From NCBI RefSeq assembly GCF_014202995.1, contig NZ_JACHIA010000013.1, positions 1-64,000 on the forward strand: a stretch of DNA of 64,000 nt. The letters run 5' to 3'. Positions 8,631 to 17,345 of the stretch are shown one piece after another; position 1 is the first letter of the stretch; every line of letters begins with the position of its first letter. This DNA comes from Longimicrobium terrae. Its GTDB lineage: Bacteria; Gemmatimonadota; Gemmatimonadetes; Longimicrobiales; Longimicrobiaceae. The notes under the pieces are model-generated. The model saw only the letters and a list, made by a program, of their open reading frames with translations, made no database searches and was not told the origin of the DNA. The position numbers and the translations under genes were made by a program.

Positions 8631-10694
8631 ATGATGCCGGAAGACACCGCGCCCGAGAGCGCGCCGCAGAATACCCCCGAGCCCGGCGACGCCGCCGCGC
8701 CGGAAGCCACACCCACGGCCCAGGCGCCCGCCGCGGAGGCGCAGCCGGCCGATGAGCCGGTGACCCGTGAGTCGCAGGCGGAGGCTCCGGCCTCCGCCGA
8801 GACCCCGGCGGAAGCTCCGGTTTCCGCCGGGGCCCCGTCCGAAGCGCCCGCCCCGGCGGACGTTCCGGCCGTGGCGCAGAACGTTCGCCCGGAGCCGCCG
8901 CAGGGCCCGGGCTTCGTGGACCTGGGGCTGGCCCCGGAAATCCTCGTGGCGCTGGACGCGCTGGGGTACGAGGAGCCCACGCCCATTCAGGTACGCGCCA
9001 TTCCCGTGCTGCTGGCCGGGCGCGACGTCATCGGCCGCGCGGCGACCGGAACGGGAAAGACGGCGGCGTTCGCGCTGCCGCTGGTGCAGCGCATTGACCC
9101 GTCCGTCCGCGGCGTGCAGGCGCTGGTGATGGCGCCCACCCGCGAGTTGGCCGTTCAGGTGGCCGAGGCCACGCAGAAGTACGGCGCGCGGCGCGGCGTT
9201 TCGGTGCTGGCCGTGTACGGCGGGCAGGACATCACCCGCCAGCTTCGCGAACTGCGGCGCGGGGTGCAGGTCGTGGTCGGCACGCCGGGGCGTCTGCTGG
9301 ACCACATCCGGCGCGGCTCGCTGGACCTTTCCGGCACGCAGTACGTGGTGCTGGACGAGGCCGACGAGATGCTGGACATGGGCTTCATCGAGGACATCGA
9401 AGCCATTCTGGAGCAGCTGCCCAAGGAGCGGCAGACGGCGCTGTTCTCGGCCACCTTCCCGCCGCGCATCGCCGACCTGGCGCGGCGCGCGCTCAAGGAG
9501 CCGGAACGCGTCACCGTCGTCCCCGAAAAGCTGGACACTCCGCTGGTGCGGCAGGTGGCGTACCTGATGCCGCGGCAGCACAAGCTGGAGGCGCTGGCGC
9601 GCATTCTGGACGTGGAGGCGCCCACCTCGGCCATCATCTTCTGCCGCACCCGCGGCGAGGTGGATGAACTGACGGCGGCGCTGGGCGTGCGGGGCTACCA
9701 CCCCGAGGCGCTGCACGGCGGGCTGGCGCAGGCGCAGCGCGACCGGGTGATGGCCAAGTTCCGCCAGGGCACGGCGGACCTGCTCATCGCCACGGACGTG
9801 GCGGCGCGCGGGCTGGACGTGGAGCACGTGAGCCACGTGGTGAACTACGACATTCCGCAGACGCCGGAAGTGTACGTGCACCGCATCGGCCGCACGGCGC
9901 GCGCCGGGCGCGAAGGTACGGCGCTTACGCTGGTGCTGCCGCGCGAGCGGTTCCTGCTCAAGGCCATCGAGCGCACGACGGGGCAGCCCTTTGAGCACGC
10001 CAAGGTGCCGCGTCCGGAGGAGATCCGGGCCCGCCGCCGCGGCCGCATCGTGGATTCGGTGCGTGAGGCGCTGGCGTCGCCGGACGAGCTGGAAGCGTTC
10101 CGCGACATCGTCCGCCCGCTGATGGAGGAGTTCGATCCCATCGACGTGGCGGCCGCGGCGCTGCGCATCGCGGCCAAGAAGTCGGGGACGGAAGAGCCGG
10201 GGAGCGATACGGAGATTCCGGAGTTCGACGATCGCGGCGGGCAGCGCACGGAGCGCTTCAGCAGCGGCGGCGAAGAGGGCCGTGGCCCGCGCGGGCGCCG
10301 CGACCGCCAGGAAGGCGGGCGCACGCCGGCCGGAAAGGCGACGCTGTACATCGGCATCGGCCGCCGGCGGGGGATTCGCCCGGCGGACATCGTGGGCGCC
10401 ATCGCGGGCGAGGCGCGCATCAGCGGCGACCGCATCGGCGCCATCGAGATCGCGGACCAGTTCACGCTGGTGGATGTGGACGAGGCCGATGCGGACGCGA
10501 TCGTGGAGAAGCTGAGCAAGGCGAGCATCCGCGGGCGGCCGGTGGCCATCCGCCGCTCGCGTGAGGATCAGGGCGAGGTGCGCGGGGCCAGCGGCCCTCC
10601 GCGCCGCGACTACGCGGACGGTCCGCGCGGCCCGCGCCGCGACGGTCCCGGACGCGGCCGTGATGGCGGCGGCGGGTACCGCGGCGGTCGCTGA
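8631..10694 (+). CDS. DEAD-box ATP-dependent RNA helicase with DbpA-type C-terminal domain
   Basis: This 687-residue RNA helicase of the CsdA/DbpA group probably acts in ribosome assembly or cold-stress RNA remodelling. An Ala/Pro/Glu-rich low-complexity N-terminus (about 90 residues) precedes the Q motif PTPIQ (116-120) and Walker A ATGTGKT (138-144). Then come PTRELA, TPGR, DEAD, SAT, and motif VI HRIGRTARAGR. After a charged linker, the segment TLYIGIGRRRGIRPADIVGAI..GDRIGAIEI matches the DbpA/CsdA RNA-binding domain, and the protein ends in an Arg/Gly-rich tail (GRGRDGGGGYRGGR). Two ATGs overlap at 8631 and 8634. A clear terminator follows. Confidence 0.95.
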   Translation: MMPEDTAPESAPQNTPEPGDAAAPEATPTAQAPAAEAQPADEPVTRESQAEAPASAETPAEAPVSAGAPSEAPAPADVPAVAQNVRPEPPQGPGFVDLGLAPEILVALDALGYEEPTPIQVRAIPVLLAGRDVIGRAATGTGKTAAFALPLVQRIDPSVRGVQALVMAPTRELAVQVAEATQKYGARRGVSVLAVYGGQDITRQLRELRRGVQVVVGTPGRLLDHIRRGSLDLSGTQYVVLDEADEMLDMGFIEDIEAILEQLPKERQTALFSATFPPRIADLARRALKEPERVTVVPEKLDTPLVRQVAYLMPRQHKLEALARILDVEAPTSAIIFCRTRGEVDELTAALGVRGYHPEALHGGLAQAQRDRVMAKFRQGTADLLIATDVAARGLDVEHVSHVVNYDIPQTPEVYVHRIGRTARAGREGTALTLVLPRERFLLKAIERTTGQPFEHAKVPRPEEIRARRRGRIVDSVREALASPDELEAFRDIVRPLMEEFDPIDVAAAALRIAAKKSGTEEPGSDTEIPEFDDRGGQRTERFSSGGEEGRGPRGRRDRQEGGRTPAGKATLYIGIGRRRGIRPADIVGAIAGEARISGDRIGAIEIADQFTLVDVDEADADAIVEKLSKASIRGRPVAIRRSREDQGEVRGASGPPRRDYADGPRGPRRDGPGRGRDGGGGYRGGR

Positions 10695-10715
10695 TCGTCT
10701 CAGCGGATGAACGAA

Positions 10716-10750
10716 ACGGGGGCGCACCGATCAGGTGCGCCCCCGTTTTT
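10716..10750 (+). terminator. Intrinsic terminator after the DEAD-box helicase gene
   Basis: A perfect 13-bp stem (ACGGGGGCGCACC at 10716-10728, GGTGCGCCCCCGT at 10734-10746) with the loop GATCA is followed by TTTT. Confidence 0.93.
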
Positions 10751-10780
10751 GTTGCCGGCGGGATTCGTGTGAGGGGCGGA

Positions 10781-11197
10781 GTTCGCGGGCGGCCCCCACC
10801 CGGGCCGGCACCACCGGCCCACCCTCCCCCAACGAGAGCGAATAAATCCGCCGCTCAAAAAGCGGAAAGCCCCGACACCGGCTGCTGGCGCATCCGGTTC
10901 GGGGCTTCAACTGCATCACAGGCGTTCGACAGTGTCCGCCGCCGCAGTCCGCGGAGGCGGACTTCGTGGTTCTCGAGGCGCGGTTTCAACCGCCGGACAA
11001 AAACTGCGGACGCTCACCGAACCATCCTCCGCGCCGAACGGCCCCCCCTCCCCCGCTTGCGGGGCGAGGGGGCTGGGGGGAGGGGGGGTGCCCGTCGCCC
11101 GCGCCAGATCATCCGGATCGCACAAAACCGGGGTGTGCTCCCTCTCCCACGTCCGTTTGTGGGAGAGGGTCGTCGCGCGCAGCGCGCGGGGTGAGGG
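10781..11197 (-). repeat. Composite intergenic repeat, copy 1 (complete, reverse orientation)
   Basis: This fills the gap between two convergent genes. Read on the minus strand it has the modules in order. R3 (about 11197-11120) is a CCCTCACCCCGCG lead with a hairpin of ctctcccac/gtgggagag. R1 (about 11000-10935) is GCGGTTTCAACCGC-like followed by gaagtccgcctccgcggact. R2 (about 10912-10838) is GTTGAAGCCCCGA..TCGGGGCTT followed by gagcggcgga. R4 (about 10820-10781) is the gggggccgcccgcgaac region. No reading frame of interest lies inside. Copy 5 at 31319-31720 has the same order on the plus strand. Confidence 0.85.
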
Positions 11198-12049
11198 CTA
11201 CGCCGCCGCGTCCAGGAACGGCGCGGGATGATCCGCATCCAGCAGCCCCGCATCCGCCGCGCGGCGGAACAGTTCGCGGATGGCGCGCTCGCCCTCGGGC
11301 TCCACATCCACCGAAAAGCGGTTCACGTACAGGTCGATGTGCTGCTTCGCGACGGCGTCATCCATCTCCTGCGCGTGCGCGCGGACGTACGCGCGCGAGT
11401 CTTCCGGGTGCGCAAAGGCGTGCTCGACCGAGCGGCGGATGGCGGCATCCACCTCGCGGATGGCCTGCTCGCCCAGCGCCCGCCGCGCCATGATGCCGCC
11501 CAGCGGAATCGGCAGACCCGTCGTCTGCTCCCACCACTCGCCCAGGTCCGCCACCTTCACCAGCCCGTGCTGCGGATAGGTGAACCGCGATTCGTGGATG
11601 ATGAGCCCCGCGTCCACGTCGCCGCGCGCCACCGCGGGCATGATGTCGCTGTACACGACCTCGATCCCCGGCTCCGCGTCGGGCGCAAAGAGGCGCAGCA
11701 GCAGGTTCGCCGTCGTGTTGCGGCCGGGGATGGCGATGCGCTTGCCCCGCAGCGACTCGCGGTCCATCGGCTCGCGCGACACGATCAGCGGGCCGCAGCC
11801 GCGTCCCAGCGCGCCGCCGCTGCGCAGGAGTACGTAGTCGCGAAGCAGCGCGGGCGCGGCGCCGTACGAGATCTTGGTGACGTCCAGCTCCGCCGCGGCG
11901 GCCAGCCGGTTGAGCGTTTCCACGTCTTCCAGCCGCTCGGTAAACTGCATCCCGTCCGCCGGGATCCGGCCGTGCACCAGCGCGTCGAAGATGAAGGTGT
12001 CGTTGGGGCAGGGCGAGTAGCCCAGCGAAAGCGTATGCGGGTCAGCCAT
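11198..12049 (-). CDS. mqnD: 1,4-dihydroxy-6-naphthoate synthase MqnD
   Basis: The 283-residue protein catalyses the last characterised early step of the futalosine menaquinone route, converting cyclic dehypoxanthine futalosine to 1,4-dihydroxy-6-naphthoate. Its start LGYSPCPNDTFIFDALVHG is the hallmark of the MqnA/MqnD family (SPCPNDTF). The substrate-binding landmarks DVTKISYGAAP, GCGPLIVS, RIAIPGRNTTANLLLRLF and GLIIHESRFTYPQHGL are all present and typical of MqnD rather than MqnA. The fold is that of a periplasmic-binding protein, but there is no signal peptide, as expected for a cytosolic enzyme. It overlaps mqnB by eight bases, so the two are translationally coupled. Confidence 0.95.
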   Translation of the reverse strand: MADPHTLSLGYSPCPNDTFIFDALVHGRIPADGMQFTERLEDVETLNRLAAAAELDVTKISYGAAPALLRDYVLLRSGGALGRGCGPLIVSREPMDRESLRGKRIAIPGRNTTANLLLRLFAPDAEPGIEVVYSDIMPAVARGDVDAGLIIHESRFTYPQHGLVKVADLGEWWEQTTGLPIPLGGIMARRALGEQAIREVDAAIRRSVEHAFAHPEDSRAYVRAHAQEMDDAVAKQHIDLYVNRFSVDVEPEGERAIRELFRRAADAGLLDADHPAPFLDAAA

Positions 12050-12815
12050 GTTCCGGTTCGGTCGGTGTCGGATTACAGATGCGCGGCCACGCCCCGGCCA
12101 GCGTCAGGACGGCGTCCTGCGCGGCCTCCACGGCCGGCGCGATGCGCCAGCGGGACATGTCGCGGTCTTCCACGTGATTGCTCACGGCGCGTACTTCCAG
12201 GAACGGTACCCCGTAGATGGCACAGACGTGCGCCAGCGCCGCGCCTTCCATCCCTTCGCACAGCGCGCCGAAGCGTTCCGCGCGCTCGCGGCCCAGCTCA
12301 TCCGTGCCGGAGCAGGCGCTCACGGTGACGAACGGGCCGGTCCGCACCTCGCATCCGGACCACGCCAGCGCCGCGCGGGCCCGGTCCACCAGTCCTTGAT
12401 CCAGCGCGAAGTCGTTGAAGACGGGGCCCGCCTCGCCGCGCCAGAGCGGAATGCCGATCGCGTCCGTGCCGATCCACCCGTCCGGCGTCTGCACGCCTTC
12501 GTCGCCGTAGACGGCGTGCGTGGCGAGCGCGACGTCGCCCAGCGAAAGCCCGGAGCCGGGGTAGGCGCCGCCGATGCCGAATCCCACCAATCCCGACACC
12601 GCGCGCGTTTCCAGCAGCGCCGTGGCCGCGTGCGCGACGTTGGTCTTGCCCATCCCGCCGGGGAGGATGATGACGGGCGTGCCGCCCAGCCGCCCCGTCC
12701 ACCCATCCTTGCGGCCGATGACGACGGGTTCTCCGTCGTCGAGCGCCGCCACGAGACGTGCGCACTCGAACGGAACGGAGCAGATGAGCGCCAGTGGCGC
12801 GGAATGGGAGTTCAT
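12042..12815 (-). CDS. mqnB: Futalosine hydrolase MqnB
   Basis: The 257-residue nucleosidase removes hypoxanthine from futalosine to give dehypoxanthine futalosine, the step before MqnC and MqnD. The sequence has the purine-nucleoside phosphorylase/MTAN fold signatures: PFECARLVAAL near the N-terminus, GGMGKTNVAHAA, GFGIGGAYPGSGLSLGDVALAT, VSACSGTDELG, and MEGAALAHVCAIYGVPFLEVRAVSNHVEDRD with the Glu-Gly pair of the base-binding site and the catalytic Asp. The ATG at 12815 was preferred over the adjoining GTG at 12818. No strong Shine-Dalgarno is visible. Instead a hairpin-forming inverted repeat lies just upstream, which may control initiation. Confidence 0.93.
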   Translation of the reverse strand: MNSHSAPLALICSVPFECARLVAALDDGEPVVIGRKDGWTGRLGGTPVIILPGGMGKTNVAHAATALLETRAVSGLVGFGIGGAYPGSGLSLGDVALATHAVYGDEGVQTPDGWIGTDAIGIPLWRGEAGPVFNDFALDQGLVDRARAALAWSGCEVRTGPFVTVSACSGTDELGRERAERFGALCEGMEGAALAHVCAIYGVPFLEVRAVSNHVEDRDMSRWRIAPAVEAAQDAVLTLAGAWPRICNPTPTEPEHG

Positions 12816-12819
12816 CACG

Positions 12820-12858
12820 TTAGATTCGTGTTCGATGAATCGAGATCGACGAATCTAA
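12820..12858. promoter_or_regulatory. Inverted repeat upstream of mqnB (operator or leader hairpin)
   Basis: Perfect 10-bp arms TTAGATTCGT (12820-12829) and ACGAATCTAA (12849-12858) enclose a second small palindrome TCGATGAATCGA (12832-12843). The element is AT-rich against a GC-rich background. It ends four bases from the mqnB start codon and 52 bases from the start of the divergent lipoprotein gene, so it could serve either gene as an operator, or fold in the mqnB mRNA leader. Confidence 0.6.
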
Positions 12859-12910
12859 ACGCCACGCCGGGGCGCGGAAACCGAACGCCCCGCCTTCTCT
12901 CGCCAGACCC

Positions 12911-13597
12911 ATGCGCCGCTTCGTTCCGCTCCTGCTCGTGCTTGCCGCGTGTGGCGGGCCGGCCCGTCCGCGCCCCGTCACCGCGCCGCCCGCCCCGCCT
13001 GTGGAGGTGCAGCCCGCCGCACCCGTTCCGCCACCGATCGCGCAGAACCAGAGCGTGTGGACGCGCTCGGCCGGCCTGCGCCTGCGCGGCGAGACGGGAA
13101 TGACGCCGCTGCCCCACATCTTCATGCGGCTGGAGGTGCTGCGGGCGGATACGACGGATCTGCTGCTCCGGTGCGCGGTCTGCCCCGGGGCGCCCACCGG
13201 CTGGCTGGAGCGTGGCGCGGTGGTGCACTACGCGCCACATCCGATCGACGCGGCGCGGATGGAGTTGGCGGACTTTGCGTTCGCCGTGCGGCAGGCCGCG
13301 TCCATGCGCGACATCCAGGCGCTGCGCCCGGTGATGGCCCGCACCTTTGCGGGCACGCTCGGCCCCGTGGAGGTCGGCACGCTGGAGACGCTGGCCGCGT
13401 GGGAGCGGGAGGGTTACCGCGCGCTGGACCGCATGCCTTTCCTGATGGACCGCGGGATCGTGACCGTCGGCACGACGCCGGTGTGGGCCTCGCCGCCGGA
13501 GTACGCGACCAACCCGGCCTACGGGGATCTGCGGGCGGGCTTCCGCCGCGGGCCGGATGGATGGGAGTGGGTGTTCCTGGTCGCGAACGGGCGGTGA
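12911..13597 (+). CDS. Lipoprotein of unknown function
   Basis: This 228-residue protein has a clear lipobox in MRRFVPLLLVLAACGG and then a Pro/Ala-rich spacer to about residue 48. The globular part starts near SVWTRSAGLRLRGETG, contains a CAVCPG motif, and ends in RGPDGWEWVFLVANGR, whose final strand pattern resembles small beta-rich or NTF2-like domains. I do not recognise the family. It is divergent from mqnB with only 95 bases between the starts and shares the palindromic region, so coregulation with menaquinone synthesis is possible but unproven. Confidence 0.72.
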   Translation: MRRFVPLLLVLAACGGPARPRPVTAPPAPPVEVQPAAPVPPPIAQNQSVWTRSAGLRLRGETGMTPLPHIFMRLEVLRADTTDLLLRCAVCPGAPTGWLERGAVVHYAPHPIDAARMELADFAFAVRQAASMRDIQALRPVMARTFAGTLGPVEVGTLETLAAWEREGYRALDRMPFLMDRGIVTVGTTPVWASPPEYATNPAYGDLRAGFRRGPDGWEWVFLVANGR

Positions 13598-13657
13598 GCG
13601 GGAGTTCGCGAGACGAGTAGACGGCAACACTCAAGGATTTGCTTGGCGGACAGTGAC

Positions 13658-13940
13658 GCCCTCACCCCGCGTGCTGCGCACGACGACCCTCTCCCACGCA
13701 CAGATGTGGGAGAGGGAGCACACGGCGGGTTTGGCACGGCGCCGAAATCCCCTGAACGAATGAATCCGCCGCTCGAACCGCGGGAACCCCCGACTCTTGG
13801 CCGCTGTCGCGTCCACGAGCAGGGCTTCAACTGCTCAATAACCAGAGATGACGTGCCGTGGCTCGCCGCCGCGCTGAGGTCTCCCCCTCTCCCGCTTGCG
13901 GGAGAGGGGGCCGGGGGGTGAGGGGTGCCCGCCGCCGATC
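13658..13940 (+). repeat. Composite intergenic repeat, copy 2 (rearranged)
   Basis: It starts with a forward R3 (CCCTCACCCCGCG, then a hairpin of ctctcccac/gtgggagag, 13658-13732), followed by a reverse-oriented R2 (13750-13835; aatccgccgctcg, gggcttcaactg). It ends with a second hairpin, cccctctcccgc/gcgggagagggg (13882-13910), also seen in copy 1. R1 is missing. It lies between two plus-strand genes. Confidence 0.75.
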
Positions 13941-14151
13941 CACACCATCCGGAGCACACCGATCCGTCGTTCTCCCGTCTCCGCGCGTCTGTTTGCACGA
14001 GGAGACGCCTCGCGAATCATTCTCCGCGTGACAAACGTCATGCGCAGGTAGTGACGTTCCGGAGTGGTTGAGGCCACCGGATCTGCACACCTTTGCAGGC
14101 ACGGTGCGAACGTGCCGTTGTCCATCCGGATCCCCGTTGCAAGAAACTCCC
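13941..14151. other. Gene-free upstream region of the amidohydrolase gene
   Basis: About 210 bases without a coding pattern. A small hairpin (GGCACG/CGTGCC) sits at about 14099-14117. No convincing promoter hexamers were found. Confidence 0.4.
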
Positions 14152-16011
14152 ATGTCAGCAGACCCAGACACTCCCGTTCTCCGCCCCGTCCGCGCCCGCC
14201 GTTCCCGCCGCGCGATCTCCGCACTCATGCTCGCGGCGATTTCACTGTCGATGCCCCGCGCCATGCAGGCGCAGCAGGGCGCGGCCACGCTCATCCGCAA
14301 CGCGCGCGTGTTTGACGGCGAGCGCGTGCTGGACGGGCGCGACGTGCTGGTGCAGGCGGGAAAGGTCACGCAGGTGGGCCGCGGAGTCCGCGCACCGGCC
14401 GGCGCCACCCTCGTCGACGGCGCGGGCAAGACGCTGCTGCCGGGGCTGATCGACTCGCACACGCACACGTTTGGCGATGCGCTGCAGGAGGCGGTCGTCT
14501 TTGGCGTTACGACGCACCTGGACATGTTCACGGACGTGTCCATCGCGCGTACGATGCGCGCGCAGCAGGCCGCGGGACAGGCGGACGGACGCGCCGACCT
14601 GTTTTCCGCCGGAACGCTGGTGACTGCGCCGCGCGGCCACGGCACGCAGTTCGGCATGGCCATCCCCACTATCACCACGCCGGATTCCGCGCAGTCGTTC
14701 GTGGACGCGCGCATCGCCGAGGGGTCGGAGTGGATCAAGATTGTCTACGAGGATGGCCACACGTTCGGCCAGACGATCCCCACCCTCAGCCGGGAGACGA
14801 TGGGCGCCGTGATCCGCGCGGCGCATCGGCGAGGCAAGCTGGCCGTGGTGCACATCAGCGACGCGGCGGGCGCAAAAGCCGCCATCGAAGAAGGCGCCGA
14901 CGGGCTGGTGCACCTGTTCATTGACCGCGCGCCGGACGCGGACTTCGCGCGGATGACGGCGGGGCGCCACGCGTTCGTCATCCCCACCCTCGTCGTCCTG
15001 GCGAGCATGACCGGCACGGGCGGTGGCGCCTCGCTGGTGGATGACGCCCGTCTCGCGCCCTACCTGCTGGCGGAGCGCACGCAGGCGCTCAAGCAGGGCT
15101 TTCCGCAACGTGCGGGCGCCCCCGCACAGACGCTGGCCGCCGCGAACGAGACCGTGCGGCAGCTGCGGGCCGCCGGTGTGCCGATCCTGGCGGGAAGCGA
15201 CGCGCCGAATCCCGGCACCGCGTACGGCGCCGCGCTGCACCGGGAACTGGAACTGCTCGTCGCCGCCGGCCTGACGCCCGTCGAGGCGCTCCGGGCGGCC
15301 ACCAGCGTTCCCGCCACAGCCTTCCGGCTGGCGGACCGCGGCCGCATCGCCCCCGGCATGCGCGCCGACCTGCTGCTGGTGGACGGCGATCCCACGCGCG
15401 ACATCACGGCCACGCGGGCGATCAGCGGTGTCTGGAAAGGCGGCGTGCCGGTCGATCGCCAGAGCCTGGCGCGGCGGGTGGCGGCGGCCCGCGCACCCCG
15501 GGCCGGCGGCGCCGCTGCCGTGCCGGGCGGGATCATCAGCGACTTCGAATCGGGCGAGCTCGCCGCGACGACGGGGACGTGGATGCCCTCGCCGGATTCG
15601 TACGCGGGCGGCACCTCCACCGGCGACGTGACCGTGATCGCGGGTGGCGCCAACGGCAGCGGACACGCCATGCAGGTGGCCGGAACCATCGCGGCGACCA
15701 TTCCCTACGCCTGGTACGGGGCCATGTGGATGGCGGGGCAGGCGATGGCGCCCGTGGACCTTTCTGCCCGGCCGGGCTTCGGGTTCTGGACGCGGGGCGA
15801 CGGCGGCACCTACCGTGTGATGGTGTTCGCCCAGTCCAAGGGGATGCAGCCGCTGATCCGCACATTCGTGGCGGGACCGGAGTGGCGCGAAGTCAACCTG
15901 TCGTGGACGGACTTCGGCGTCGACGGCAGCGACGTGGCGGGAATCGTGGTGGCGGGCGGCCCGCAGCCCGGCGCGTTCCGCTTCCTGGTCGACGACTTCC
16001 GCCTGCGCTGA
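14152..16011 (+). CDS. Secreted amidohydrolase fused to a CIA30-like domain
   Basis: This 619-residue protein has an exported N-terminus (Arg-rich start, hydrophobic ALMLAAISLSMPRAMQAQQ). Residues from about 45 to 450 form an amidohydrolase (imidazolonepropionase/prolidase-like) barrel: LLPGLIDSHTHTFG carries the first metal-binding HxH, followed by AVVHISDAAG, GLVHLFIDR and LAGSDAPNPG with the terminal Asp. Then GRIAPGMRADLLLVDGDPTRDITATRAI returns to the small beta domain. The C-terminus, from IISDFESGELAATTGTW to RFLVDDFRLR, looks like a CIA30/galactose-binding-like beta-sandwich. Substrate is unknown. In this fusion the beta-sandwich might bind a carbohydrate or partner protein. A GC-rich hairpin follows the stop. 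Confidence 0.85.
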   Translation: MSADPDTPVLRPVRARRSRRAISALMLAAISLSMPRAMQAQQGAATLIRNARVFDGERVLDGRDVLVQAGKVTQVGRGVRAPAGATLVDGAGKTLLPGLIDSHTHTFGDALQEAVVFGVTTHLDMFTDVSIARTMRAQQAAGQADGRADLFSAGTLVTAPRGHGTQFGMAIPTITTPDSAQSFVDARIAEGSEWIKIVYEDGHTFGQTIPTLSRETMGAVIRAAHRRGKLAVVHISDAAGAKAAIEEGADGLVHLFIDRAPDADFARMTAGRHAFVIPTLVVLASMTGTGGGASLVDDARLAPYLLAERTQALKQGFPQRAGAPAQTLAAANETVRQLRAAGVPILAGSDAPNPGTAYGAALHRELELLVAAGLTPVEALRAATSVPATAFRLADRGRIAPGMRADLLLVDGDPTRDITATRAISGVWKGGVPVDRQSLARRVAAARAPRAGGAAAVPGGIISDFESGELAATTGTWMPSPDSYAGGTSTGDVTVIAGGANGSGHAMQVAGTIAATIPYAWYGAMWMAGQAMAPVDLSARPGFGFWTRGDGGTYRVMVFAQSKGMQPLIRTFVAGPEWREVNLSWTDFGVDGSDVAGIVVAGGPQPGAFRFLVDDFRLR

Positions 16012-16037
16012 GACACGGACCGGGGATGGTCGAAGGC

Positions 16038-16067
16038 GCGGCGCATCCTGGATCCGGGATGCGCCGC
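16038..16067 (+). terminator. GC-rich hairpin after the amidohydrolase gene
   Basis: A perfect 11-bp stem, GCGGCGCATCC/GGATGCGCCGC, has an eight-base loop but no T-tract, so it is only a weak terminator candidate. Confidence 0.4.
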
Positions 16068-16177
16068 AATGGTTCGCGGGATGACGGGATCTCCGTCCCG
16101 GGTCGTCCCTGACCCGCCACACATGATCGCGCGATGGTGCACGTCGTCAGCGCCGCGATTGGAACAGAGAGGTACGG

Positions 16178-17335
16178 ATGAACGTGGATTCACCCTCTCG
16201 CGGCAGGCGGCTGCTGCCACCCGGCGACGACGTCGGCTGGACGGCGTACGTGTGGCTCATCTACCTGTCGTTCCTTCTGGTAGACCCGGTTCACCACCTG
16301 CGTACGGGAACGCTGACGGCGGGAGCGGCCGTCGCCACGGTGGCGGCATTGGTGGTGTTTCTGGCCTCGTACTTCCGCGGGTTCTGGGTGGCCGGACGCG
16401 ACCTGCTGCTCGTCGTGGCCGTGCAGGTGGCGCTGGGCGTTGTGATGGCGCCGGGGAACAGCGGCGCCTCGGTGTTTCTGATCTTTGCCGCCAGCTTCGC
16501 CGGGCGGCTGGAGCGCACGCGGCTCGCGGCGGCCACCATCGCCGGCATCGCGCTCATCGGCGGAACGGCGTCGTGGATGCTGCAGGCACCCATCTGGTAC
16601 TGGAGTTCGTCCGTCCTCATGCCCCTGGTCATCGGCTCGGTGAACCTGCATCACGCGCAGGCCGCCAAGGCCAACGCAAAGCTGCAGATGGCGCAGGAAC
16701 AGATCGAGCACCTGGCCGCCGTGGCGGAGCGGGAGCGCATCGGCCGCGACCTGCATGATCTGCTGGGGCACACCCTTTCCCTCATCGTCCTCAAGTCGGA
16801 GCTGGCGGCCAAGCTCAGCACGCGGGACCCGGAGCGCGCGGGCCAGGAGATCCGCGAGGTCGAGCAGGTGGCGCGAAAGGCGTTGCGCGAGGTCCGCGAA
16901 GCCATCCGTGGCTACCGCGCGTCGCTGGCGGATGAGGTGCGGCAGTCGGAGGCGATCCTGTCCGCCGCCGGCATTCGCGCGCGCATCGAGGTCGCCCCGG
17001 TGGAACTGGAGCGCGAGGTGGAGGAGTCGCTGGCCCTGGCGCTTCGCGAGGCGGTGACCAACGTGGTCCGCCACTCCGGCGCGGCCGCGTGCGGTGTGCG
17101 CCTGTACGCGGAGGGCGGCGAGTGCGTGCTGGAGGTGGCGGATGATGGACGGGCGGGGATGGTGACGGAGGGGAACGGGCTGCGCGGGATGCGGGAGCGG
17201 ATCGCCTCCGTCGGCGGCACCACCCGTGGCGGAAACGGGCCGGATGGCGGCGGGATGCGCATCATCGTCCGCGTCCCCGCGCGGCCGGGTCCGGGCGTGG
17301 AAGCACGGCCGCGGGCCGTGGCGGTGCCTGCGTGA
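16178..17335 (+). CDS. NarL/DesK-type membrane sensor histidine kinase
   Basis: This 385-residue sensor has about five hydrophobic segments in residues 20-155 and almost no periplasmic loop, so it probably senses something within the membrane, as DesK does. The HisKA_3 dimerisation helix starts around residue 182 (ERERIGRDLHDLLGHTLS) with phospho-acceptor His193. The ATPase domain shows ALREAVTNVVRHSGA (N box) and LEVADDGRAG..GNGLRGMRERIASVGG (G boxes). It is followed after ten bases by its response-regulator gene and forms a two-gene operon. No nearby gene points to a regulon. Confidence 0.93.
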   Translation: MNVDSPSRGRRLLPPGDDVGWTAYVWLIYLSFLLVDPVHHLRTGTLTAGAAVATVAALVVFLASYFRGFWVAGRDLLLVVAVQVALGVVMAPGNSGASVFLIFAASFAGRLERTRLAAATIAGIALIGGTASWMLQAPIWYWSSSVLMPLVIGSVNLHHAQAAKANAKLQMAQEQIEHLAAVAERERIGRDLHDLLGHTLSLIVLKSELAAKLSTRDPERAGQEIREVEQVARKALREVREAIRGYRASLADEVRQSEAILSAAGIRARIEVAPVELEREVEESLALALREAVTNVVRHSGAAACGVRLYAEGGECVLEVADDGRAGMVTEGNGLRGMRERIASVGGTTRGGNGPDGGGMRIIVRVPARPGPGVEARPRAVAVPA

Positions 17336-17345
17336 GGGGGCGGGA

